Both the position numbers and the translations under genes were made by a program. From Pseudomonadota bacterium (GTDB taxonomy: Bacteria; Pseudomonadota; Gammaproteobacteria; Burkholderiales; Thiobacillaceae), in contig JAJZPG010000017.1 in assembly GCA_021811235.1 (NCBI GenBank), forward strand, positions 1 to 60,229: a stretch of DNA of 60,229 nucleotides, read 5' to 3'. Positions 30,355-39,270 of this stretch are shown here, in pieces. The first letter of the stretch is position 1. Every line of letters starts with the position of its first letter. The notes under the pieces are model-generated. The model had not been told where the DNA came from. It was given only the letters and a program-made list of their open reading frames with translations, and did not search any database.

Positions 30355-30549
30355 TTAACTCACTTCGTCGATCCAGGCCATCTGGATCGCTTCCAGGATC
30401 TTTTCGCCGGAATGGTTGGGGTCGTCGTCGAATTCGGGCAGTTCCATCACCCAGCTGTGCAGGTCGGTGAAGCGGATGGTGCGCGGATCGATTTCGGGGT
30501 GGGCTTCGGCCAGTTCGATGGCGATGTCGAGGGTGTCGGTCCACTTCAT
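30355..30549 (-). CDS. iscX: Fe-S assembly protein IscX
   Basis: The 64-residue acidic protein begins MKWTDTLDIAIELAEAHP and contains VMELPEFDDDPNHSGEKILE and the AIQMAWIDE end, the IscX (YfhJ) pattern. It binds IscS and iron and modulates cluster assembly. It is the last isc gene, starting one base after the fdx stop, and its length matches the family exactly. Confidence 0.95.
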   Translation of the reverse strand: MKWTDTLDIAIELAEAHPEIDPRTIRFTDLHSWVMELPEFDDDPNHSGEKILEAIQMAWIDEVS

Positions 30550-30550
30550 G

Positions 30551-30889
30551 TCAATGTCCTTCTTTCACCATGTTGATGGTGTATTTGGGAATTTCGATCA
30601 CCAGGTCTTCGCTGGCGACCCGTGCCTGGCACGACAGCCGCGACTGCGGCTCCAGCCCCCAGGCCTTGTCGAGCAGATCGTCCTCTTCTTCGGTGGACGG
30701 CGCCAGCGAATTGAAGCCTTCGCGCACGATGACGTGGCAGGTGGTGCAGGCACAGGATTTTTCGCAGGCGTGTTCGATCTCGACGCCGTTGGCGAGCAGG
30801 GTATCGCAGATGGTCTCGCCGGGCTTGGCCTCGATGACCGTGCCTTCGGGGCAGAGCTCGACGTGGGGCAGTACGATGAGTTGGGGCAT
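30551..30889 (-). CDS. fdx: ISC-type 2Fe-2S ferredoxin
   Basis: The 112-residue adrenodoxin-type ferredoxin carries its cluster on Cys42, Cys48, Cys51 (in CEKSCACTTC) and Cys87 (LSCQA). It supplies electrons to IscS/IscU during cluster assembly. The ATG at 30889 (MPQLIVLPHVELCPEG) is the family start; the longer upstream frame is not homologous. It begins 5 bases after the DUF3050 gene and is followed directly by iscX. Confidence 0.95.
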   Translation of the reverse strand: MPQLIVLPHVELCPEGTVIEAKPGETICDTLLANGVEIEHACEKSCACTTCHVIVREGFNSLAPSTEEEDDLLDKAWGLEPQSRLSCQARVASEDLVIEIPKYTINMVKEGH

Positions 30890-30894
30890 TGGGT

Positions 30895-31677
30895 TCAGGC
30901 TACTTGGGCCGCTTCGGTTTGTTGACTCGGCAGGGCGGCGAGGACGCCGTCCCAGAATTGCATGCGGGCATTGACCGCGGCTTCGGCCGCAGCTTCGGCC
31001 TCGCGCCACTTGCCGGCGTCGCCGCCGCACAGTGCGGCGAGCAGGCGCAGCGACAGCGGCGCGTGGAAGTCCTCGTCCAGGTGGACGTGACGGTTGAGAT
31101 AATAATGGAAGCTCGGCGCCTGCGCCTCGGTCACGCCCATGCGCGACAGAAAGGCGCGGAACATCGACGGGATGACGTGCTCGCGGCCGAGCGCCAGTGC
31201 GGCCGCGACGGTGTGCGGCTTGCCGCTCGCCAGGAAATCGAAGGTGCTGCGGCTGAAGGCGGCGGACGGCGCAGGCGCAAGGCCCGACGCGAACGCGGCA
31301 TCGACGCCCTGCTCGCCCACGATCTGCACGAAGCGGGCGGGCACGTCGGCGTCGGCGCCGATCTCGCGCATGGCGGCCAGGTACAGCGCGTAGTGGCTGG
31401 TATGCCCTTCCTGGCCCGGCAGCGCAATGTCGGTTTCCTCTTCCAGCACCAGTTCGTTGATGAAGCGCTGCACCGAGGCGTCGCCGCTCGGCGTCCACGG
31501 CCAGCGCGCGGGGGCGACCTCGTTTTGCAGATACTTGATCAGCGACATGAAGTCCCACACCGAATAGACGTGGTGCTGCATGAATACGCGCAGGTCGTCG
31601 GTGGTCCGCACCGCAGCGTAGATCGGGTGCCCTTCGAGCTTGGCCCGCAGGGATTCGATGAAAGCGTCGTTCAACAT
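30895..31677 (-). CDS. DUF3050-family protein, heme-oxygenase-like fold
   Basis: The 260-residue helical protein resembles the DUF3050 family. It has three clusters of potential metal ligands: FMQHHVYSVWDFM (His35, His36), EEETD with GHTSHY (Glu79-81, His92, His95), and GREH plus HYYLNRHVHLDEDFH (Glu166, His167, His191, His197, His199, Asp201, His205). This pattern recalls heme-oxygenase-like diiron oxidases, but the function is unknown. It sits between hscA (16-base gap) and fdx (5-base gap), so it is made with the Fe-S assembly proteins. The start ATG at 31677 is chosen because upstream codons fall in hscA. Confidence 0.7.
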   Translation of the reverse strand: MLNDAFIESLRAKLEGHPIYAAVRTTDDLRVFMQHHVYSVWDFMSLIKYLQNEVAPARWPWTPSGDASVQRFINELVLEEETDIALPGQEGHTSHYALYLAAMREIGADADVPARFVQIVGEQGVDAAFASGLAPAPSAAFSRSTFDFLASGKPHTVAAALALGREHVIPSMFRAFLSRMGVTEAQAPSFHYYLNRHVHLDEDFHAPLSLRLLAALCGGDAGKWREAEAAAEAAVNARMQFWDGVLAALPSQQTEAAQVA

Positions 31678-31693
31678 GATGGTCTTCGCCTGC

Positions 31694-33556
<1,863 letters not shown>

Positions 33557-33561
33557 ACGGG

Positions 33562-34089
33562 TCAGCCTTCGAGTTCTTCGTAAACATCGCCAACCTCGGC
33601 GATGAGCTTGTCCATGAAGCGGAGCTGGCGCACGGCTTCAGTGGCAGCAGTGTAATCGTGTGCGCGGTCGAGCAGGTCGGCCAGCTGCGCTTCGATACGG
33701 CGATGCGCAGCGCGCAGATCGTCGGACAGGGCATCGAGCGCGTCCACGCGCTTGCCGGTGCGGGCCTCGTCGATCGCTTCGCGCCACTCCATCTGCTGCA
33801 TCAGGAACGCCGGTGCCATATGCGTATTGCCGGCATGGAGCGCATCGATGCCCTGCAGGCTCAGCAGGTAGACGCCGCGGTTCACCGGATGCTTCAGGGT
33901 CTGATACGCCTCGTTCACCTGCGTGGCCCACTGCATCGCCACCCGCTGCTCGGCTTCCGGCTGCGCCGCGAAGCGGTCCGGATGGACGGCATTCTGCAGC
34001 TCACGATAGGCTGTGTCGAGCTTGTCCCGATCCAGCGCATAGGCCGTGGGCAGGCCGAACAGTTCGAAATGGGTGCGGGTGAAATCCAT
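33562..34089 (-). CDS. hscB: Fe-S assembly co-chaperone HscB
   Basis: The 175-residue J-protein starts with [15 protein letters not shown] and has the HPD motif in [15 protein letters not shown], followed by the C-terminal helical IscU-binding domain ending [25 protein letters not shown]. It delivers IscU to HscA. Its start codon lies 3 bases from a 120-bp intergenic insert of inverted heptamer repeats that separates it from iscA. Confidence 0.95.
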   Translation of the reverse strand: MDFTRTHFELFGLPTAYALDRDKLDTAYRELQNAVHPDRFAAQPEAEQRVAMQWATQVNEAYQTLKHPVNRGVYLLSLQGIDALHAGNTHMAPAFLMQQMEWREAIDEARTGKRVDALDALSDDLRAAHRRIEAQLADLLDRAHDYTAATEAVRQLRFMDKLIAEVGDVYEELEG

Positions 34090-34091
34090 TG

Positions 34092-34207
34092 TTAGGGGCC
34101 AGGAGCTAGGGGCTAGGATTCAGGGGGCTCGTGCTTCGCGCTTTTAATTAGGTGCGGTTTGGGCCGCACCTACCCTAACCCCTAGATCCTAATCCCTAGC
34201 CCCTACC
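34092..34207. repeat. Paired inverted heptamer array A (iscA/hscB gap)
   Basis: The left arm (34094-34125) reads as tandem 7-mers AGGGGCC, AGGAGCT, AGGGGCT, AGGATTC, then AGGG. The right arm (34173-34204), read on the minus strand, gives AGGGGCT, AGGGATT, AGGATCT, AGGGGTT, then AGGG. The 47-base centre contains a perfect hairpin, ggtgcgg (34151-34157) with ccgcacc (34164-34170). The arms can pair into one long RNA stem. The insert fills the gap between genes, starting two bases after the iscA stop. Confidence 0.85.
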
Positions 34208-34208
34208 G

Positions 34209-34532
34209 TCAAACGTTAAACGACTCGCCGCAGCCGCACTCGTTCTTCACGTTCGGATTGTTGAACTTGAAGCCTTCGTTCAGGCCCTCGCGGGCGTAAT
34301 CCAGTTCGGTGCCGTCGATGTAGGGCAGGCTCTTGGGATCGACGAACACGGTCACGCCATGGCTGGTGAACACTTCGTCGCCTTCCGGCACCTCGTCGGC
34401 GAATTCCAGCTTGTAGGCCATGCCTGAGCAGCCGGTGGTGCGCACCCCGAGACGGATGCCGACGCCCTTGCCGCGTTTGGCGAGGAAGTTGCTGACGTGC
34501 TGCGCAGCGCGCTCGGACAGGGTGACGGCCAT
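34209..34532 (-). CDS. iscA: Iron-sulfur carrier IscA
   Basis: The 107-residue A-type carrier has the three cluster cysteines, one in [13 protein letters not shown] and two in NECGCGESF at the C-terminus. It receives clusters from IscU and passes them to 4Fe-4S targets. It lies 3 bases after iscU. The first residues [20 protein letters not shown] are the usual family start. Confidence 0.96.
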   Translation of the reverse strand: MAVTLSERAAQHVSNFLAKRGKGVGIRLGVRTTGCSGMAYKLEFADEVPEGDEVFTSHGVTVFVDPKSLPYIDGTELDYAREGLNEGFKFNNPNVKNECGCGESFNV

Positions 34533-34535
34533 GGC

Positions 34536-34922
34536 TTACTCCAGACCCTTCTTCTGCTTGTAGTCGGCGACCGCGGCCTTGATCGCGTCTTCGGCCAGGA
34601 TCGAGCAGTGGATCTTCACCGGCGGCAGCGCGAGCTCTTCGGCGATGGCGGTGTTCTTGATTTCCATCGCCTGATCGAGCGTCTTGCCCTTGACCCATTC
34701 GGTCACCAGCGAGGACGAGGCGATGGCCGAGCCGCAGCCGTAGGTCTTGAACTTGGCGTCCTCGATGACGCCGTCCTTGCCGACCTTGATCTGCAGCTTC
34801 ATCACGTCGCCGCAGGCAGGCGCGCCCACCATGCCGGTGCCGACGCCATCGTCCTCCTTGGCGAAGGAACCGACGTTGCGGGGGTTTTCGTAGTGGTCGA
34901 GTACTTTATCGCTGTAAGACAT
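34536..34922 (-). CDS. iscU: Fe-S cluster scaffold IscU
   Basis: The 128-residue scaffold has its cluster ligands at Cys37, Cys63 and Cys106 with the neighbouring Asp39 (APACGD), and the HscA-recognition motif LPPVK at 99-103. Clusters form here with sulfur from IscS. Length and motifs are complete. A heptamer-repeat insert separates it from iscS upstream, unusual within this operon. Confidence 0.97.
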   Translation of the reverse strand: MSYSDKVLDHYENPRNVGSFAKEDDGVGTGMVGAPACGDVMKLQIKVGKDGVIEDAKFKTYGCGSAIASSSLVTEWVKGKTLDQAMEIKNTAIAEELALPPVKIHCSILAEDAIKAAVADYKQKKGLE

Positions 34923-34945
34923 TTGGTGCTCCTTTCAGTCGCTTG

Positions 34946-35070
34946 GTAGGGGTTAGGGGCCAGGATTTAGGGGCTAGGGGTGTTGCGGTGCGGTGCACCA
35001 CCTTCAATTCGGCGCGGCCTGCGGTCGCACGGTCTTCCCTGATCCCTAGCTCCTAACTCCTAGTCCCTGC
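34946..35070. repeat. Paired inverted heptamer array B (iscS/iscU gap)
   Basis: The left arm (34948-34980) is AGGGGTT, AGGGGCC, AGGATTT, AGGGGCT, AGGGG. The right arm (35037-35068), on the minus strand, is AGGGACT, AGGAGTT, AGGAGCT, AGGGATC, AGGG. All units are exactly 7 bases and in phase. The 56-base centre (34981-35036) shares a recognisable AATT-n-GG-y-GCGG core with array A (35006-35018 versus 34146-34157), so A and B are probably copies of one element. Confidence 0.85.
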
Positions 35071-35073
35071 AGT

Positions 35074-36282
35074 TCAGTGTGCAGCCCACTGCACGGTATT
35101 CAGGTCGATGCCTTCCTTGAACATTTCCCACAGCGGGGAAAGTTCGCGCAGCTTGCCGATCTTCTCGTGCAGGAGCTTGATGGCGTAGTCGACTTCCTCT
35201 TCGGTGGTGAAACGGCCGATCGAGAAGCGGATCGAGCTGTGCGCCAGTTCGTCGCTGCGGCCGAGTGCGCGCAGCACGTAGGACGGCTCGAGACTGGCTG
35301 AGGTACAGGCGGAGCCGGACGACACGGCCAGGTCCTTGATCGCCATGATCAGCGACTCGCCTTCGACGAAGTTGAAGCTGACGTTGAGGTTGTGCGGCAC
35401 GCGCTGATCCATGTCGCCGTTCAGATGCACTTCCTCGATGTCCTTGAGGCCGTTGTAGAGGCGGTCGCGCAGCATGCGGATGCGCTCGTTCTCGGCGGCC
35501 ATTTCTTCCTTGGCGATGCGGAAGGCCTCGCCCATGCCGACGATCTGGTGCGTCGCCAGCGTGCCCGAACGCATGCCGCGCTCGTGGCCGCCGCCGTGCA
35601 TCTGCGCTTCCAGGCGGATGCGCGGCTTGCGGCGCACGTACAGCGCGCCGATGCCCTTGGGGCCATAGGTCTTGTGGGCCGAGAACGACATCAGGTCGAC
35701 CGGCAGCGTCTTCAGGTCGATCGGCATCTTGCCGGTGGCCTGTGCCGCGTCGACGTGGAAGATCACGCCCTTTTCGCGGCAGATCCTGCCGATCGCATCG
35801 AGGTCCTGGATCACGCCGATTTCGTTGTTGACCGCCATCACCGAGGCCAGCACGGTGTCGGGGCGGATCGCGGCGCGGAATTCGTCCAGATCCAGCAGGC
35901 CGTTTTCCTTGACGTTCAGATAGGTGGCCTCGAAACCCTGGCGCTCCATCTCACGGACGGTGTCGAGCACCGCCTTGTGCTCGGTGCGCACGGTGATGAT
36001 GTGCTTGCCCTTGGTACCGGAATAGAAATGACCGGCACCCTTGATGGCGAGGTTGTTGGATTCGGTGGCGCCCGAGGTGAACACGATTTCCTTGGGGTCG
36101 GCGCCGACCAGCGCAGCGATGTGACCGCGCGCCTCCTCCACCGCGGCTTCGGCCTCCCAGCCGAACGGGTGCGAGCGCGACGCCGGGTTGCCGAAATGCT
36201 CGGTCAGGTAGGGGATCATCTTGGCCGCCACGCGGGGATCGACCGGAGTGGTGGCGGAATAATCGAAATAAATGGTTTTCAT
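35074..36282 (-). CDS. iscS: Cysteine desulfurase IscS
   Basis: The 402-residue PLP enzyme removes sulfur from cysteine for Fe-S clusters and tRNA thiolation. The PLP-binding Lys is in [12 protein letters not shown], and the catalytic loop Cys lies in [16 protein letters not shown] near residue 328. The C-terminus [11 protein letters not shown] matches the IscU-binding end of E. coli IscS. It starts 22 bases downstream of iscR. Confidence 0.98.
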   Translation of the reverse strand: MKTIYFDYSATTPVDPRVAAKMIPYLTEHFGNPASRSHPFGWEAEAAVEEARGHIAALVGADPKEIVFTSGATESNNLAIKGAGHFYSGTKGKHIITVRTEHKAVLDTVREMERQGFEATYLNVKENGLLDLDEFRAAIRPDTVLASVMAVNNEIGVIQDLDAIGRICREKGVIFHVDAAQATGKMPIDLKTLPVDLMSFSAHKTYGPKGIGALYVRRKPRIRLEAQMHGGGHERGMRSGTLATHQIVGMGEAFRIAKEEMAAENERIRMLRDRLYNGLKDIEEVHLNGDMDQRVPHNLNVSFNFVEGESLIMAIKDLAVSSGSACTSASLEPSYVLRALGRSDELAHSSIRFSIGRFTTEEEVDYAIKLLHEKIGKLRELSPLWEMFKEGIDLNTVQWAAH

Positions 36283-36304
36283 CGTATTGCCCTAGTTGAA
36301 TCGT

Positions 36305-36766
36305 TCAAGCGACCAGCGACACCTTCGAGGCACGACGGTCCTGCATCACCTTTTCCTTGCACTCGTCCTGCTTGGCCACCAGGGACGCCAGCGTCACGTT
36401 GTCCAGATAATCGTAAATATGGGCATTGAGGCCCATCCACAAGTCGTGGGTCAGGCAGCGGTGCTCGTCGTGGCAGTTTTCCTTGCCGCCGCACTGGGTG
36501 GCGTCGATGGGCTCGTCGACCGCGCGGATGATGTCGGCCACGCTGACGTCCTCGAGCGGCTTGGCAAGGTAATAGCCGCCGCCGGGGCCGCGCACGCTTT
36601 CGACCAGTTCATGCCTGCGCAGGCGGCTGAAAAGCTGCTCCAGATACGACAGGGAAATGTCCTGGCGCTCGCTGATGCCGGCCAGCGTGACCGGATTCTT
36701 GCCGCCGCGCAGCGCCAGGTCGAGCATGGCGGTGACGGCGAATCGACCTTTGGTGGTCAATCTCAT
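36305..36766 (-). CDS. iscR: Fe-S cluster regulator IscR
   Basis: The 153-residue Rrf2-family regulator begins [19 protein letters not shown] with the winged helix and carries the 2Fe-2S ligands Cys92, Cys98, Cys104 with His107 ([16 protein letters not shown]). Holo-IscR represses isc promoters; the apo form regulates other sites. A ribosome site aggag precedes the ATG. Two IscR-type boxes lie in its own promoter, consistent with autoregulation. Confidence 0.97.
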   Translation of the reverse strand: MRLTTKGRFAVTAMLDLALRGGKNPVTLAGISERQDISLSYLEQLFSRLRRHELVESVRGPGGGYYLAKPLEDVSVADIIRAVDEPIDATQCGGKENCHDEHRCLTHDLWMGLNAHIYDYLDNVTLASLVAKQDECKEKVMQDRRASKVSLVA

Positions 36767-36793
36767 GGCTGTATCTCCTGAAATTTCGCCCGA

Positions 36794-36854
36794 ACTATAA
36801 AATTCCCGAGCATTTCAGTCAACTATTGCTTACCCTAGCAATTTAGTCAACTAT
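36794..36854 (-). promoter_or_regulatory. iscR promoter with two tandem IscR boxes
   Basis: Read on the minus strand, TTGACT (36817-36822) and TATAGT (36794-36799) are separated by 17 bases, a strong sigma70-type promoter, placing the start of transcription some 20 bases before iscR. Two 25-bp sites resemble the known type 1 IscR site: 36802-36826 (begins ATAGTTGACTGAAATGCTCG) and 36830-36854 (begins ATAGTTGACTAAATTGCTAG). The first covers the -35; the second overlaps the cysE stop codon. Confidence 0.82.
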
Positions 36855-37601
36855 TTTGTTCAGATAGTTCGGGTCGAAATCGTCCGGCTTGTCCTGCCCT
36901 GCCGGCACTTCGGCGCCCAGCTTCTGCAACTGCGCCAGGATCAGCTCCAGGCGATGGTCGATATGCGCCGAATGATCGATCAGGCCGTGGATCGCCTTGA
37001 CCACCGGATCGTTCATGTCGGCCGAAATGGCGTAGGCCGAGAAGCCGAGTTTCTCCGCCTGCTGGTTGCGCTGCTTTTCGGCGGCACTGTCGAGGATGCG
37101 CGCCGGGATGCCCACCGCCGTCGCATTGTCCGGCACATCCTTTACCACCACGGCGTTGGAGCCGACCCGCGCATTGGCGCCGATGGTGATCGGGCCGAGG
37201 ATCTTGGCGCCCGCCCCCACCACCACGCCGTTCATCAGGGTGGGATGGCGCTTGCCCTTGTTCCACGAGGTGCCGCCGAGCGTCACGCCGTGATACAGGG
37301 TGCAGTCGTCGCCGATCTCGGCGGTCTCGCCCACCACCACCCCCATGCCGTGGTCGATGAAGACACGGCGCCCGATGGTGGCGCCGGGGTGGATTTCGAT
37401 GCCGGTGAGCCAGCGGCCGATGTGCGAGGTGAAGCGCGCCAGCCACTTCCACTGCATGCGCCACAGCTTGTTTGCCAGGCGATGGATGACCATGGCGTGG
37501 AAGCCGGGATAGGTGGTGACGACCTCGAAGGTCGAGCGCGCCGCCGGGTCACGGTCGAACACGACGGCGATGTCTTCCTTGAGTTGGCTGAAGAGGCTCA
37601 T
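36843..37601 (-). CDS. cysE: Serine O-acetyltransferase
   Basis: The 252-residue protein makes O-acetylserine for cysteine synthesis. It has the N-terminal helical part ([18 protein letters not shown]) and the left-handed beta-helix with hexapeptide repeats ([40 protein letters not shown]). The C-terminus ends in NKIVD, without the longer E. coli tail. The start ATG at 37601 begins the family homology. No ribosome site lies before it, and a promoter-like IscR box ends 7 bases upstream. Sitting before iscR, it feeds cysteine to IscS, as in Azotobacter. Confidence 0.93.
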   Translation of the reverse strand: MSLFSQLKEDIAVVFDRDPAARSTFEVVTTYPGFHAMVIHRLANKLWRMQWKWLARFTSHIGRWLTGIEIHPGATIGRRVFIDHGMGVVVGETAEIGDDCTLYHGVTLGGTSWNKGKRHPTLMNGVVVGAGAKILGPITIGANARVGSNAVVVKDVPDNATAVGIPARILDSAAEKQRNQQAEKLGFSAYAISADMNDPVVKAIHGLIDHSAHIDHRLELILAQLQKLGAEVPAGQDKPDDFDPNYLNKIVD

Positions 37602-37608
37602 GCGGGGG

Positions 37609-37641
37609 AGGATGCTTTTTCCGAGTATTTTAGTCAACTAT
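37609..37641 (-). promoter_or_regulatory. Candidate cysE promoter with IscR box
   Basis: A 25-bp site at 37617-37641 (minus strand, begins ATAGTTGACTAAAATACTCG) closely matches the two boxes before iscR. TTGACT at 37632-37637 could be a -35; 17 bases on is a weak -10 CATCCT (37609-37614). Transcription would then start at or within a base or two of the cysE ATG. The site overlaps the end of trmJ. Confidence 0.65.
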
Positions 37642-38404
37642 TGTGCGCGGCAGTTCCTGTCTGGCGCGCAGCCGCCTTTGCTTCCTGCGCCGCGGTCAGG
37701 ATGCCGCGCAGGATATTCACCTCTTCCTTCGCCAGCCGGGTACGCGCGAACAACCGGCGCAGCTTCAGCATCAGCTTGCCGGGCGAGCCGGGATTGAGGA
37801 ACTCCAGCTCGGCCAGCGCCGTTTCGAGGTGAGCGTAGAACTTCTCCACTTCGTCGCCGCTCGCCGCGTCCATCTCGGGTTGCGGCCAGCTGCCGCGGCC
37901 CAGCCAGGCCTGGCGGACCTCGTAGCAGAGCACCTGCACCGCCGCCGCGAGATTGAGCGAACTGTAGTCGGGATTGGCGGGAATCGTCACCAGCCCCTGG
38001 CACAGGCTCAGTTCCTCGTTCGACAGGCCGCTGGTTTCGTTGCCGAACACCAGCGCCACCGGCGCGGTCTGCGCGTCGGCCAGCAATCTCGCCGAAGCCT
38101 CGGGCGGGGTCAGCACCTCGGCGACGATGTCGCGCCGGCGCGCCGACACGCCCAGCGCCAGCGTGGTGTCGGCGAGCGCCTCGGCCAGCGTGGCGCATAC
38201 CCGCGTCTGCGCCAGCAGGTCGGTCGCGCCCGAGGCCATGGCGTCGGCCTGGCTGTTGGGGAATATCGCGGGATCGACCAGGTAGAGCTGCGACAGCCCC
38301 ATCGTCTTCATCGCCCGCGCCGCCGCGCCGATATTGCCGGGATGGCTGGTGCGCGTCAGTACCACGCGAATGTTGGCGAGAAGTTTCGGGTCTGGCAGTG
38401 TCAT
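37634..38404 (-). CDS. trmJ: tRNA (cytidine/uridine-2'-O)-methyltransferase TrmJ
   Basis: The 256-residue SPOUT methyltransferase has [20 protein letters not shown] at its start, [15 protein letters not shown] in the knot, and [20 protein letters not shown], all hallmarks of TrmJ, which methylates tRNA position 32. The ATG at 38404 ([15 protein letters not shown]) is chosen as the family start; the frame extends further but reads into suhB. It is divergent from suhB with 43 bases between. The neighbourhood suhB-trmJ-iscR is conserved in E. coli. Confidence 0.93.
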   Translation of the reverse strand: MTLPDPKLLANIRVVLTRTSHPGNIGAAARAMKTMGLSQLYLVDPAIFPNSQADAMASGATDLLAQTRVCATLAEALADTTLALGVSARRRDIVAEVLTPPEASARLLADAQTAPVALVFGNETSGLSNEELSLCQGLVTIPANPDYSSLNLAAAVQVLCYEVRQAWLGRGSWPQPEMDAASGDEVEKFYAHLETALAELEFLNPGSPGKLMLKLRRLFARTRLAKEEVNILRGILTAAQEAKAAARQTGTAAHNS

Positions 38405-38447
38405 CAAGTAAAATATCGGCTTCGTTCTTTGAAGCCCGTGTACTCCA

Positions 38448-39254
38448 ATGCATCCCATGCTCAATACGGCGGTGAAAGCCGCTCGCAAGGCGGGGGCGAT
38501 CATCAATCGCGCCTCGCTCGACCTCGACCAGCTCACCGTCAGGAGCAAACAGGACCGCGACTACGTCAGCGAGGTCGACCAGATGGCCGAACGCGTCATC
38601 ATCGAGACCCTGCTCGACGCCTATCCAAACCACGGGATTTTAGCAGAGGAGTCCGGCGCGGCCGACGCCAAGAACGGCGAGGACTACGTGTGGATCATCG
38701 ACCCGCTCGACGGCACCACCAATTTCCTGCACGGCCTGCCGCAGTATTCGGTTTCCATCGCGCTGAAGCACAAGGGCCAGATCACCCAGGCCGTGGTGTT
38801 CGACCCCGCGCGCAACGAACTCTTCACCGCCAGCCGCGGACGCGGCGCCACGCTGAACGACCGCCGTATCCGTGCCAGCAAGCGTTCGAAACTGTCCGAA
38901 TGCCTGATCGGCACCGGCTTCCCCTTCCGCGACTTCAGCTTCGCCGAGGCCTACCTCAACATGTTCCGCGACATGATGAAGGCCACTTCGGGCCTGCGCC
39001 GCCCGGGTTCCGCCGCGCTCGACCTCGCCTGGGTCGCCTGTGGCCGCTACGACGGTTTCTGGGAAATGCATCTGAATCCCTGGGATCTCGCCGCCGGCAG
39101 CCTGATCGCGCAGGAAGCCGGCGCGCTGGTCGGCAACTTCCTGGGCGACGAGGGCTTCCTCGAGTCCGGCAACATCGTCGCCGGCAACCCCAAGGTGTTC
39201 GCGCAGATGCTGCAGATCCTCGCGCCGCACCTGCCGCCCGAACTCAAGGTCTGA
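38448..39254 (+). CDS. suhB: Inositol monophosphatase family protein SuhB
   Basis: The 268-residue Mg-dependent phosphatase has the family motifs [28 protein letters not shown] and the C-terminal [15 protein letters not shown]. In E. coli SuhB also takes part in rRNA antitermination. It starts 43 bases from the divergent trmJ and is followed by mutS after 16 bases. All metal-binding acidic residues expected in these motifs are present. Confidence 0.95.
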   Translation: MHPMLNTAVKAARKAGAIINRASLDLDQLTVRSKQDRDYVSEVDQMAERVIIETLLDAYPNHGILAEESGAADAKNGEDYVWIIDPLDGTTNFLHGLPQYSVSIALKHKGQITQAVVFDPARNELFTASRGRGATLNDRRIRASKRSKLSECLIGTGFPFRDFSFAEAYLNMFRDMMKATSGLRRPGSAALDLAWVACGRYDGFWEMHLNPWDLAAGSLIAQEAGALVGNFLGDEGFLESGNIVAGNPKVFAQMLQILAPHLPPELKV

Positions 39255-39270
39255 ACCTTCGCGCTTCTCC

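Noticed and set aside
34092-35070. CRISPR-like array
   Set aside because: The repeated units are only 7 bases, degenerate, without spacers, and arranged as inverted pairs; no cas genes are in the window.
37599-37637. Upstream TTG start for cysE at 37637
   Set aside because: The extra 12 codons are the IscR box itself, TTG is a poor start, and family homology begins at the ATG at 37601.
38405-38447. Divergent promoter between trmJ and suhB
   Set aside because: A taaaat (38409-38414) could be a -10 for suhB, but I find no acceptable -35 at the right distance.
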